Shown here: positions 27,331 through 38,964 of the stretch, one piece after another
How the letters are laid out: every line of letters starts with the position of its first letter
Numbering within the stretch: the first letter of the stretch is position 1
DNA from: Tetrahymena thermophila SB210
Lineage: Eukaryota > Ciliophora > Oligohymenophorea > Hymenostomatida > Tetrahymenidae
Length of the DNA: 64,000 bases
Assembly (NCBI RefSeq): GCF_000189635.1
Contig: NW_002476162.1
Span: 186,001 to 250,000 of the forward strand
Reading direction: 5' to 3'
Position numbers and translations under genes: made by a program
The notes under the pieces: generated by a model
What the model saw: the letters and a program-made list of their open reading frames with translations, nothing else
Databases searched by the model: none
Told to the model about the DNA's origin: nothing

Positions 27331-29304
27331 ATGGTTGATAACTAAATGCTGCAATCCTTCTCTGATTGCCTTGATTTACAACTTTTTATGTAGCATCAGT
27401 AAGAAGAAAAAGTAAAAGAAAATTAAATGTTCTACAAGTATTTACAAAATTAATTGCAGATTTTGACTACAGACTTAGAGAACGATAATATTTAAAAATA
27501 AATGCCAAAACAGAATAAAAATGGGATCACTATAAATAAAACACCTTAAAGTTAGTAGAGACTAAACAGATATTTAGAGATGAAAAGCATTATAGATATA
27601 AATTTTAAGTAAAATATATCATTTTACATCAAATAGAGAGAATTGATTAAGTTGCTTAAAGAGAGGTTATATTTTGTCAACTCTATGATAGCTAATAAAA
27701 GATAGGTTTATGAAATAGATTTAGAATCTTAAGAGACAAGAATTTTAGTTAGAGATTACTTTGAGTTAAAAGAGGATAATCCAGAGTTAAAGAATAATAT
27801 CAACATTAATAATAACTTATCTGATAACTTAAATAATTGTGATTTCTTTTCAGATTCATTTGATTAATCTAACAAAGCAGGTGAAGATGATTAAGATAAG
27901 ATGGATGACTGGATTAGATCTTTTAATGATAAAGTGCAGAATTATAATTTGATAGAAGTTGATTTTGGATTTGAGGATATTAAATAATAAGAACAATCTT
28001 TTGTTAATTCTTTGCAGTGGATTGTATCAGGCATGAACGGTATTTAGCTCAGTGAATCGAATAGTTCGAATTAGATTTTAGAATAAAATTAATTACAAAA
28101 CCAAAAGCAGGATATTTTTTAATCTTCTTTTCTTCAAGACATAGAAAATGATAATTAGAATAAATATAGCAAAGAAAATCTAGAGCCAATTAAATTGAAC
28201 AATTAAAATGATTCTATAAGTAAAAATCGTACTCAAAATAACAAGAATTAAATATATATAGAGATAGAAAGTAAAGAAGATATACAAGAGAATGAGGAAA
28301 TTGAAGAGGAAGAAGACTAAGTTGAATAGGAAAAGGAAAATAAATAAGCAGTAAAATCAAAACCTTAAACTCCTTCTAAATTAAAAGAAAAAATGTCATT
28401 CGAAAATGGTGGTAGTAGAGGAGTAATTACAAGATCAGCATCTAAGAAGTTAGTTTAAATTAGTCCAGAGCAATAAGTAAAAAATTAAAGCTAAGCTCAA
28501 GAAAAAGCTAATATTTGGAATGATTCTTGTAATTTGTAATAAATGGATAATGCAATATTTATATCTAATTCGATTGAATAAGAAAACTCTCCTCGAAAGG
28601 GAAATACGATTTTATAAAAAGAATTATTGGAAATACACTCCAACTCATCTTCACTAAATAATGTTTAAAAAGAGCAGCAGAGTAAAGAAATTTAACTTAA
28701 AAAAATGTTAAAAAAAGAAACTATAAATGAAAATAGCTAAATACCTTAAAAATAAGTATTAAATAACAAAAATGAAGGTTTATAAATGAAAAAAACTATA
28801 TAAATAATAAAACAAAGCGACATCGCTTCTTCCTCAATCAAACTAAATAATATACCACCGAATAATAGTAATATAAATTTAAATTCTTAATAATAGAAGT
28901 CTCTCTTATCAAAAGTCAAAAATGAGTTTAGTCAGCCAGTACCTAGAATAAGCAGCGGTTAAGGATTGAGTGTAAGTAAAACAATAAACAATGATGCAAG
29001 CAATAAAAGCAAGTAAATTTCAAAATAAAAACAAGATCAACAAATGGAATTAGAAAAGGAAATAATAATAATATCTCCTTTAGAGACAAACATCATGAGT
29101 TCTTCAGGAATATCCTCATAGAGAAGCCCAAATAACAGCTGTATCATAATAAAGCAAAATAAAATTGGTAAAAGAATAATAAAAGAAGATAAAAACTCTC
29201 CAAATTCGCACATCTCGAGAGACAATCATAAAATAAGTAGCAATGGATCTGCTAACAACCAAGCAAAATAAAAAATATAAAAAAGAAAAATTGTAAAGAG
29301 TTGA
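27331..29304 (+). CDS. Gln/Asn/Ser-rich hypothetical protein, 657 aa
   Basis: Not recognised. One exon of 658 codons starts at ATG 27331 (MVDNQMLQSFSDCLDLQLF) and ends at TGA 29302. The first 130 residues are helix-rich and the most protein-like part (YLEMKSIIDINF, REL IKLLKERLYFVNSMIANK). An Asn-rich linker follows, then DWIRSFNDKV and DFGFEDI. From about residue 250 the chain is low complexity: an acidic Glu/Asp block near residue 320, then a long Ser/Asn/Gln/Lys tail with several SP and TP sites that could be phosphorylated. There is no membrane segment. The gene is credible because of its length without TGA; its role is unknown. Confidence 0.78.
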
Positions 29305-29887
29305 AATAATTTACCTAGCAAACTAGCTAGCTAGCTACCAAACAAATAAACAAATAAATAAACAAAATATTATCCTCTTCTTATTAAAAGAAATAATTTA
29401 TAATAGAAAAAATACTTCATGTAAAATATTGCTGTACAAAAATAAATAATGGAAAATTTACTTACTTACTTATTTACTTTAAGACTTAGTCAGTTATTTG
29501 CTTTTTATTCATAATAAAAACAAGATCGATTTGTAATTTTAAAATGATTAGTTTACATCAGTCAGTCAATATCAAAAAAATAATCAATTTATCAATAAAT
29601 AGAATAACTAAAAATCAATCTTTCTACCGAATATAAAAATTATGAAGAAGTGAATATTACTTTAAAATTAATTTAAATGAATAATCTAATACAATTCTAA
29701 AATTTTTTTCAATAAATAAATAAATGTAAATTGAAATCTAAAAAATTAATCAATTAATGAATGAATGAACGAATATGTATTTATAGAATATAAAAAAATA
29801 AACTATGTAAATTAATTGTAATTATTTAATCAATCAATAAATTAACATTTTTGTTTTATATTATTTTAATTTTACATAAAAATGTTT
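29305..29887. other. Short intergenic region with simple repeats
   Basis: Between convergent genes. It holds short tandem tetranucleotides (CTAG near 29325, AAAC/AAAT near 29345, CTTA near 29460), and nothing else that I can support. Confidence 0.6.
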
Positions 29888-32800
29888 TCAGTTACCATCT
29901 GAGACTCCCCATTTATATTTTTTCATTTCAATTTTACTAACCCATTCGTCAATTATTTTATCTGTTGATTGCTCTTGAGATCCATCATTTAATATTTATT
30001 TATAAAATTAAACTGCTTCATTATAGGCTTTAGTTCCCTCATTATTAAAAGTGTAATACACTATTTCTGTTACATTTGCTAAATAAGCTGCAAGGTGCTA
30101 AACTATCCCAATTAATACCATGTTGTTTCCAAAAGCTCCACATCCCCAATTTCCTGTATGAATAATAACTTCAATGTTAATGTTTTTAGATTCTTTTTAC
30201 GAAAATATTTTTGCTTATCTAAAAGATAAGTAAGCAGTTTAAAGTAATGTTTTAATTTATTTTATTGTGTAACAACCAAAGCCATTCTGCAAAGCAGCCA
30301 TAGCTATTAAATTTGTGCTTGTAGGTTGATCGATGATTTCCATTCGTGTACTAATTTACTGATAGTTATATCTTTAAAAGTTATTTCCGTAGATTCCAGT
30401 TGGTATTTATTGAGTAGGAGAGAAGTTAAAACGGACTTAATGAGGAATATTATAAAGGATTATTGGAGTTGCTTAATTTAAATCAATAGTTTTAGGAATA
30501 AATAATTTATCTTTCTTTAATTTCATGGCTCGAGAAACAGGATATAGTAATGGATGTTCAGCACACTAGATTTCATCTTATGCAAAAAGTGAAGAGAGGC
30601 AGAACCCAAATAACTCAATATCTGCAAAATTAACATGCCAATGGATTTATTTATTATCTGAGGGTTGATCATAGCAAAAAATTGTTTATTTGTGACTCGA
30701 TATTAATTTGTGCTTATCTAGTTTTGGATACATTAAATTTTTAACTGTCCTATTAATAATAACAGACTAATCTTATTAATTGTTACTTTAGATTAATCCA
30801 ATGCACTAATTTGCTATTTATTTTTTTACATTGCTCTTAAATTACAATGTGTGAAATATTTTTATTAAATCTTAAAAAGTGAAAGAAAATTGAATGGTAC
30901 TACTATTAAAATCTTAAGTAAAGTCTTCATAATTTTAATTGTTATTTTAAGATTAAGTTATATGGTTATCCTTATTTTGATATATTTTGTCAATTTCATT
31001 ATAAACTTAATCTAAATTTACTTATCCTATATTTGTTTGAGGAACATTATTTATACTATTAAACAAATGCGAATACATATTATTTTGCTAGCTTTATATG
31101 TTTTAAATTTAAAAAGTTATATTTTGATTTATATTTTAATTTGAAGGATTTTGTTTATTTTAAGAAAGTTGAGTGTTAATTTGATCATTTTCAAGTTACT
31201 ACTTACTATTAATAGCAGATGTCTAGAGTTTAATTTACTAAGTTTCCAAATGCTAATTATTTTCATAATGAGTTTAGCTTAGTTAACTTTTATTTTAAAT
31301 TTGTTAATTTAAGCTTGAAATACCATTTTAATTATTTATTTAAGATAATTAGTTCAAATGATTTTACTAATTTGGGTTTTGTAGATTGATATTTAGTTAA
31401 TAAGGAATTATCTAGGATTAATTCTTAATTATATCCTTCTCAGAAATATGTTATGGCTAATTATTATTTGAATTGTGGAAATGAAAAATCTTATTATTTT
31501 AAATTGAGTCAGTTTAAATTTAATCAGTTTAAGCATTTTAATTGACATTTTAAGATTGTAGATTAAAGATTTTGTTTGAGTGAATTTATTATCCATTAGT
31601 TTAATATGGTTGTTAATTACTATTTTAATGCTATGAATATGGGCTTTAGTTTGGTATATTTTACGAAATGTTCTAATCCACGTAGCCACTTTTACTACTT
31701 TAACTTTAATGAATTTCGTTTTAAATAGTTTAGTTCATTTTTTAATTATTTTGTGAATTAGGGTTTTCGTTTGGTATATTATAGTTATCATGAATATTTT
31801 GAGGGTAATTTGGCTAACTAACTGGAAAATTAATTGAGGATTAACTGTTATTTAGATTGTTTTAAAATGCAGTTTTCTGATTAAGAAAATGACCATTGAT
31901 ATTATTTTAACTTGAGTGAATTTAATCTGTATTAATTTAAGCAATTTAAGATTTATTTTCATGTTATTAGCCTATCTAAATCATCTAGTTGTTTTAAATA
32001 TTTTCTTAAGTAAATTAATGATTCTCATTTAGTGCATTTTTATTATTTTAGCTCTTGTCAAAATTATTAACTATTTCTTTTTAAGCTCCTCCATTCAAGT
32101 CTTGTTAATTAGATAATAAGTTCATATGATTTTACTAATTTTGATTTTGTAAATAAGTATTTGCTTAATCAGACATTGTCTTGGTTAAATTATTATTTTT
32201 ATCCTTCTCAGAAGAAAAGTTCTATTGAAATTAGGGACTCTAATTTTTTTAACTTTACTGCATCTAGTACTAATCAGTTAAATTTTGATAATTACCATTT
32301 TAGATTTATGGGTTAGAGGTATTATTTTGTAGAATTAACTAATTTTAATTTTTTTAAGGAAAATATGAAAATTTAAAAGTATGTTATGGATTATTATTTG
32401 AATTGTTTTATTCTACATCTAAAATCATATCATCTTAATTTGGGTGATGTGAGCTTTAATCAATTTAAGCTTCTTATTTGCCATTTTAAATTTGTAGATT
32501 AGAGATTTTGTTTGATAGAATTTCTTATCCATTAATTTAATCACATTGTTAAATACTACTTTAATCCTATGAATTTGGACTTTAATTTGGTACGTTTTAT
32601 TAAAAGTTATAATCAGCATAATTGCTCTTACTGTTTTAACTCTTATGAATTTAGTTTTAAAAAGCTTAGTTCATTTTTTAATTGTCATTTTAACACTGCG
32701 AATTAGAGATTTCCTTTGGTATACAATTGAAATCCTGATTATTTTGAGGCTTAGCTGGCTAACTAATTGTAATTTAGGACTAATTATTATTTTTTTTGTT

Positions 32801-33421
32801 TTAAGATGCAATTTATTCATGAAAAGTATGATCACTGATCTTTTTTTAATTTGAGTGAGCTTAGCCTTGATTAATTTAATCATATTAAGATTTATTTCCA
32901 TCTTATTAGCCACTCTAATGAAAATTGTTTTAAACATTTTCTTAAGTAGATTATTTTAATTCATTATTCTCATTTTGTTTCTAATTGAATTATGTTGAAC
33001 TTGATTTACCACTATTTTAATTATTTGGATTTTATTAAACAATTTCTAGTACATCTTTATTATTTTAGCTCTTGTCGCAATTATTAACTATTTCTTTTTA
33101 AGCTCCTTCACTCAATTCGTGTTCAGTTTTGTTCTAATCCTTTAAAATTTTGATAAATATTTATATTAATTACTTTTAATGATATTAATATGATGTAGAA
33201 TAGCTTATTCTCTTAAATATTTATAATTAAAAAATAACATTATAGGAGGTTTGAAAATAACTTCATTGAAGAAATAAATAAAGTATTTAATTCCAGTCAA
33301 TACCTCTTTTTATTAAAATAAAATTATTAAAAAATTAGGTTCATTTTACTTTATTTTTAAACAAACTATTTGATCTCTTGATCCTTTAGGTCTATTTATA
33401 AATAAAAGTAAAATGATTCAT
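29888..33421 (-). CDS. Gln/Asn-rich repeat protein with C-terminal PARG-like domain
   Basis: One minus-strand frame stays open (TGA-only stops) from 33211 to the TGA at 29888, 1,108 codons. The first exon is uncertain; an ATG at 33421 with exon 33350-33421 and a phase-0 intron 33212-33349 closes the frame and gives 1,131 aa. Residues up to about 700 are Gln/Asn-rich and consist of two imperfect 339-codon repeats. The last 260 residues resemble poly(ADP-ribose) glycohydrolase: HWHVNFADIELFGFCLSSLF, then AQDEIQ where canonical enzymes have QEE, then HTGNWGCGAFGNN near residue 1040, followed by ALANVTEIVYYTF-type sequence. That C-terminal motif is the strongest link to PARG. The GGG loop of classical enzymes is not present. 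The activity would be ADP-ribose chain hydrolysis if the catalytic acid is used. Confidence 0.75.
31074..33106. repeat. Two tandem copies of a 1,017-bp in-frame repeat
   Basis: The sequence around 33081 (TTATTAACTATTTCTTTTTA) recurs at 32064, an offset of 1,017 bp or exactly 339 codons. Similarity continues through both units, for example the encoded IHSNKIFNLQSQN against EILSNKISNLQIQN, and GAQKEIVNN at the start of each. The copies differ by substitutions and by an indel near 32250. The unit codes for Gln/Asn-rich protein on the minus strand; other frames through it give the short spurious open stretches seen here. Confidence 0.8.
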
Positions 33422-33863
33422 TTCTGATATTTTAATATCTTTTAAATCCTAAAATATTTCAAATTTAAATACCTTAATACAAGCATTACCCATTTTTATT
33501 TCTTGTCTAACTACTCTATTTTATTAATTTTTATTATTTATTCTTCTTTTTGATGTTTTTATAAAAATTAATTAATAAAATCCAAAATAAAATAAATGAG
33601 TTGTTTATAAATTTGTTATCTCCTGGGCTTTTATAAAAAATAAAATACTTAAATGACGACTATATTCTAATATCTATTTATGCTTCTGATATATTAATAT
33701 TTTTTGTTTATTTTTTAACTAACACAAATAATAAAAAATAAATAATGGAAAATTTCTAAAAAATATTTAAAACTATTTTGAAATAAAAATTATATAAAAT
33801 AACAATTTAAAAAATAAATTGCTTCAAAAATTATGTAAATATTTTTAATCTTTTTTGTTGACT
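33422..33863. other. Intergenic region
   Basis: About 440 bases of AT-rich DNA separating the two PARG-like genes. I see nothing in it. Confidence 0.5.
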
Positions 33864-36464
33864 TCAGTTGCCATCTGAAACCGACCACTTGTATTTTAAA
33901 TTGAAAATCTAGTTTAAGAAATATTCTACATATTATGAAAAGGATTTAGGTTAATAGTTGAAAATTTCTTTCTTTATTTTTTAGAAAACTTAAATTCCAC
34001 TTATAAAGGCTTCGTAACCTTTCTGATCAAAAGTATAGTATTTTAAAACATCAACTTATGAAATTTCTGCTGCTAAAAGCTAGATAATTGCAATAAGTAC
34101 AGAATTATTACCAAATGCGCCTGTTCCCCAATTACCTGTGTTTATTATCACAGGAATATTATTTTCAGAGTACAATCTTTTTACAGTATTATAAGCTTCT
34201 CTAAAAGATTTGTAAGCAGTGTTAAAAGTAAATTTTATTTAATTTAAAGTATAAGATCCCGCCTCATATGAAAGAGAACACATAGATATGATATTTACAT
34301 CAACTATATCTTCTTCCTTTAGTTATTCACAAGCTTCAGCTATTTTTTTTAAATCAGCTTTTTCGAAATTTCTGCCATATATTCCTTATGGATTACTTTA
34401 AGTAGGTTTTGTGTTTACTTTTCCTTATCTTAGCGAGTTTACAATCAAAATTGGTGTAGGATTTTAATCTTCTAAAGTTAATGGTTATAGTTTAGGGTTT
34501 ATTTTAGCCTAAATAACAGCCTCTTCTCTCAAGTGATATAAAAGTGGATTTTCAGCTGTCTAAATTTCATCTTGAGCAAAGAGAGAAGTTTCGTAAAATC
34601 CAAACAATTATTTATCAGCAAAATTAACATGCCATTAAAATTAATTGAAAGAATTTTTTTCATAATCATACTCTGACTAAATTGCTTCAAATTTTGTTTT
34701 CTACATTTAAAATAAATTGGGAAGTAACTAATCTGGAGGATAAGGCGTATTTTGAATACATCTAATATAAAGCATATCATGCTATACTTGAGAAATTAGC
34801 TCTTTGTGCATAAATCTATCATAAAGAAATTATTTGTTCTTATGAAGTTTCTTTAATTTAGTTTATAAAAGCTTTGATATTTAAATAATCATTCTTTAAT
34901 CAAAGGCATTCAGATTTAAAGATTGGAAATCATCCTAAACGATTTTCTATTCTACTTAGTATATTAAATTTTATTGTTTTTTTTCATTCTATTCTTAAAA
35001 TTAAGCATTTATTGACTTCAAAAAAATATGTTCATTAGATAATTAATTTTAATTTTATATCATTTAAGCCTAATTAAAATCTTGATTATTATTGTAATGA
35101 TGATTATAATTATTATTATTATAACAAGGCATTTCTTGTTTCTAAAAGCCTTAAATTTATTCCTTTACTATATATTTAAAATTAAATAGCATTTGAATTA
35201 AGAAATATATAAGTAATAAAAATTTAATTTATTTTACTTTGGTTATTCATTTTAATTTAGTCGCATGGATTTGGAGTTTCTAATCCTTACTACTAATTTA
35301 TATATTTGTTTAAATCAGGGTATTTTCCATATTAATTGTTTTGAAGTTGATCACTAGGTTCTAAAATAATGTATAGGTATTAGTTTACTAAATTTAAAAC
35401 TTGATTTTCTGTTTAGGTATCTGGTTTCAAATAAAGAAATAAGTAAAATAATTAATAAATTGTTTTTTTCAATCATAAAAGTTCATTCATTAGATAAATT
35501 TTAAAGTTGTGAATAGGAAAAATGTTTAAATGCAAAGTAAATAAAATTAAAAGTGAATATTAAAATAAAAAAAGATACTTGAGTTTGAACATTGAAAATT
35601 AATTTTTTCCAAAAATTATGGGAGCTTTTATAAAAAATTTCCATTTTTATTCTGCTTAAAACTGTTTTTAATCACTGTGTAAATTCTTTAGGCAGTGAAA
35701 GCTTATTCACTCTTTAAGTGGGTATTAAAAACAATTTTTTTAATACCAACTAGGTCTGCTATTAAAAACTGTAATAAAGCCATTAAAATATGATTATTGT
35801 TATAAGTACCACAGCCTATATATCCAGTATTTATAGTTACTTTTTTCTCACCTGAAATACTCTTTAATTTTAAAAAGCAGTTTAGTATTAAAGTAATTTA
35901 TGCCTTCAAAATTTTTTCAGTGTAAGTCTCCTTATTTTCCATAGCATGTGGTCTAATAGAAAAGACATTAGAAAATGAATTTTTGGAATCTGCAATGTTT
36001 TTTATTAATATAGAATAGAAAGTTTTTTTATCAGGGATAAAAAGTTTCCTAAAATCCTTTGATTAACTTGTGAATTGAATGTAATCAAGTAATTCATCGA
36101 TTAGAGGAAAAATTTAGCATATTTAATAAGCTTATTCCTTTTTAGAAACTGATTCTAGAAACATACTAGAACCAAATATGATATGCCATTCTTCTTTATC
36201 TTATTATTTTTAATTTTTATAAAACCAATCCTATTAGTTTGAGTATTCTATTTCAATATCTTAATTTTCATCAAATTTAGGATTTATTAATACTAAGTTA
36301 TCATAATTTGGTTAAATTAGATATTGTTCATAAGTTAAAAAATCATGAGAGCTATTTAAACTTAAATTTTATTTTAAATTTGATGGAATATTGGATTTTT
36401 TATACTTTATATTTTGTATAAAATCCAATAATGTTGAATAATCTATTTAAAAAGGTTTGCTCAT
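33864..36464 (-). CDS. Two-domain PARG-like protein, first domain degenerate
   Basis: Exons 35579-36464, 35238-35360 and 33864-35167 join in frame to 770 aa (2,313 bases; introns of 218 and 70 bases, both in phase 1). The N-terminal domain (MSKPFQIDYSTLLDF...) ends with TINTGYIGCGTYNNN, and at the position of the catalytic QDE loop has WHIIFGSSMFLESVSKKEQ, so it has lost the acidic pair. The C-terminal domain keeps HVNFADKQLFGFYETSLF, then AQDEIQ near residue 533 and NTGNWGTGAFGNN near 675, and ends KYKWSVSDGN like the neighbouring gene (KYKWGVSDGN). Both genes therefore descend from one ancestor. A two-gene alternative exists: the first domain can read on to a TGA at 35487, but that would leave hardly any space before the second gene. 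I favour one gene. Confidence 0.72.
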
Positions 36465-37432
36465 TTAACAATAATTTCTTAAAAATATATTCTTTGTTAG
36501 AATATAACTATTTTCTTTTAGTTTATTTTTTTTTTCCTTAATAGTTAACACTAATAAAGAAAGATACATATGTATGTACTTATTTTTTAAGAAAATTATT
36601 TAATTAAACTGCTCAATTTTATGGTGGTAAGAATGGATTATACATACACAAATAATTAATCAATATATTTTTAAAACTAAAACTAATTTGATTGCATATT
36701 TTAAAACAATTAAAAAAATATATTTTTTTTTAACAAATATTTTAATAATCGCTACAAAATTTTTCAGTTTTTAAAAAATAAATAATTCATTTAAGCTTTA
36801 AAATTTTCATTTCAAATGTTTGAAAATTAAGAAATCAAATAATTTATTTCAATCAAAATTAATTAAATTTATAAAAAATTAATGAAAATAATCATTTTAT
36901 TTTCAATTTTAAAATGATAAAATTAATTATTTATTATAAAATTTAACTCAAAAAGGTTAATATAAGACGTATTAAATAAATCAAAATTAGATTTCATATT
37001 ATTAAAACTTTTTTTTTGTTAAATTAATTATAATAAAATCATATCAAATAAATTGAAAATAAATTAATTATTTTATTAGATAAAATTTTTATAGTAAATT
37101 ACTATTTAAAGCAGTAATTTAGTTTTATATTTGAGTGATAAATAATTTTATTAATTTTTCCATTTAGCTTCAATGTGATATGACATAAAGACACACGAAT
37201 AAAGATTTGATCACTAATTCAAAGATAAACAGATTGTTAATTAGTTAGCTATTTAGTTAGTTAGAAAGATGGCTCTAATATTTAGCAATAAAATGCTTAT
37301 TAATACTTCTCTTTCCTAATTTTATCCAAAACCTTTATTACGCTGTATATAGTAGTTTAATTTGAAGTAGATAGAAATTTATTTTCATTTAATATCTAAC
37401 TAAAACATGATTTATGAATTAATGCATATCAA
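36465..37432. other. Intergenic region
   Basis: About 1 kb of AT-rich DNA upstream of the two-domain PARG-like gene. I see no gene and no distinctive element. Confidence 0.5.
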
Positions 37433-37816
37433 TCAGAGTTTAACGTGATCAGGAATAGGTCTGAAAGTTTGTTTGTTGGTATTAACATACTCATTGAAAT
37501 CATCATCTAACTAGAATCTAGTTTCTCTCATGTGATAGCAATAAGTGAAACCACCGATGATAAACAAAATCATCATGATAGTATCCTTTTTAATTTCTCT
37601 AAGTACAGTGGCAGAATGTTTTAAACCAAACTTTTTGCCATATAATTCTTCCATTGTGTATCCATAAATTAATTAATCTCTTTCGTGATTAAATTTGAAG
37701 GGTTCTAATTCAACTTAACCAATGGTAGGGGGAGCAGGAGATTTTTCGATGTTTGCTCTGCTAAATCTTAAGTTCTATTGAACTCTCATATAATTTTTCA
37801 AAGTTCTTGCCAACAT
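37433..37816 (-). CDS. Small single-TM protein, possibly mitochondrial, 127 aa
   Basis: Single exon of 128 codons from ATG 37816 (MLARTLKNYMRVQQNLRF) to TGA 37433. The first 30 residues are basic and lack acidic residues, as in a mitochondrial targeting sequence. Residues about 80-97 form one hydrophobic span (TIMMILFIIGGFTYCYH). The C-terminus is soluble (DDDFNEYVNTNKQTFRPIPD). The coding part is markedly less AT-rich than the flanks and uses C-ending codons, suggesting high expression. Size, charge and topology match the ciliate-specific accessory subunits of respiratory-chain complexes and ATP synthase, but I cannot assign it to one. The location is an inference from the N-terminus. Confidence 0.8.
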
Positions 37817-38964
37817 TTCTTAAACCTATCTTTTATAAAACCTATTAGATAATATTTCTTCTTCTTTCTTTTTATAGATGAAATCACTATCTTTTATCCT
37901 TTTAATATTATATTTCCCTATACATATTCATATAATTAATAATTATAAATAAAAATTTTCTTGATTTTCTTTAAAGACAATCACTTTTTATTGCTATTTA
38001 TAATCCATTTACTAATTAATAAATTATATGCATATCTCATATCTATTTTTTACAATAATTAATCATCTTTCATTTATCTTTTAATTTAAATTTTTTATTA
38101 AAATATTTAATTTCTTTTTTTTAAAGATAAATTTTTTTTAAAAAATTTCTTATTCTCAACAATTAAACGATTTTAAATTAAACAAATCTAAAACATTTTT
38201 TTACTTTGACTTTTAAAAACTTCTACGAAAATATAAAAATTGAATAAAAAAATAAATAAATATGGCTTTTAAAAAATAAAATTGCATGTTTTCAAAAAAT
38301 TTTTAAAATTAGTTGTAAATTTAAAATAAATTAGTTTAGCTTAATAATTTAATGATAAATTTGAAGATGGATTTTATTAGAATTATTTTTACTTTGCTTT
38401 GAATACTTCCTTAATATTCTTAATAATTAATCAATACTATTTTATAGCAGTTTAAGATAACTTAAATGTACAGAAAACAATGTTTTAAATTAAATTTTAG
38501 AAATATATTTTAGAATAAAAATAATTTAGGATTAAATTGAATTGAAATAAATTTTAAATTCACATTGATAACTGAAAAATAAGCATAGTTTAACTTATAT
38601 ACTGATCTTTAGACAGTTTGATAAATAGACTTTAAGTAATTTCATGATTAATTGATAAAATTTATTTTATAAGAGAGAAAACAAAATTTCTATTTTATTA
38701 TTATAAAAATAAATTTCTGATAAAATATTATAAAAGTTTAATTTTTATTGAAGAACATATAAAATAAAGTAGAAAATTTAAAGCTTTTATAGAGTTGTAA
38801 TATAGACAAGAAGTATCAATAGATCGATCGATCTGTTCTTTGTTTCCAAAAAAGATATAATATCTGATCAACTTAGAATTTCAAAAACACAAAACCATAT
38901 AAAAAAAAATTATAAATATCTTTTAAAATAACAAACAAAAACTATAAAAGACACTTTTTATAAA
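37817..38964. other. Intergenic region between divergent genes
   Basis: About 1.15 kb of AT-rich DNA. It includes the self-complementary run ATCGATCGATC near 38822. No coding signal. Confidence 0.5.

Noticed and set aside
32425..32937. Several short frames on both strands with Lys/Ile-rich products
   Set aside because: Shifted readings of the Gln/Asn-rich repeats; the true frame is open over more than 1,100 codons.
35487..36464. Degenerate PARG-like domain as a separate 325-aa gene
   Set aside because: Possible, but its last 40 codons look like AT-rich intron sequence and the spliced two-domain model keeps frame across two normal introns.
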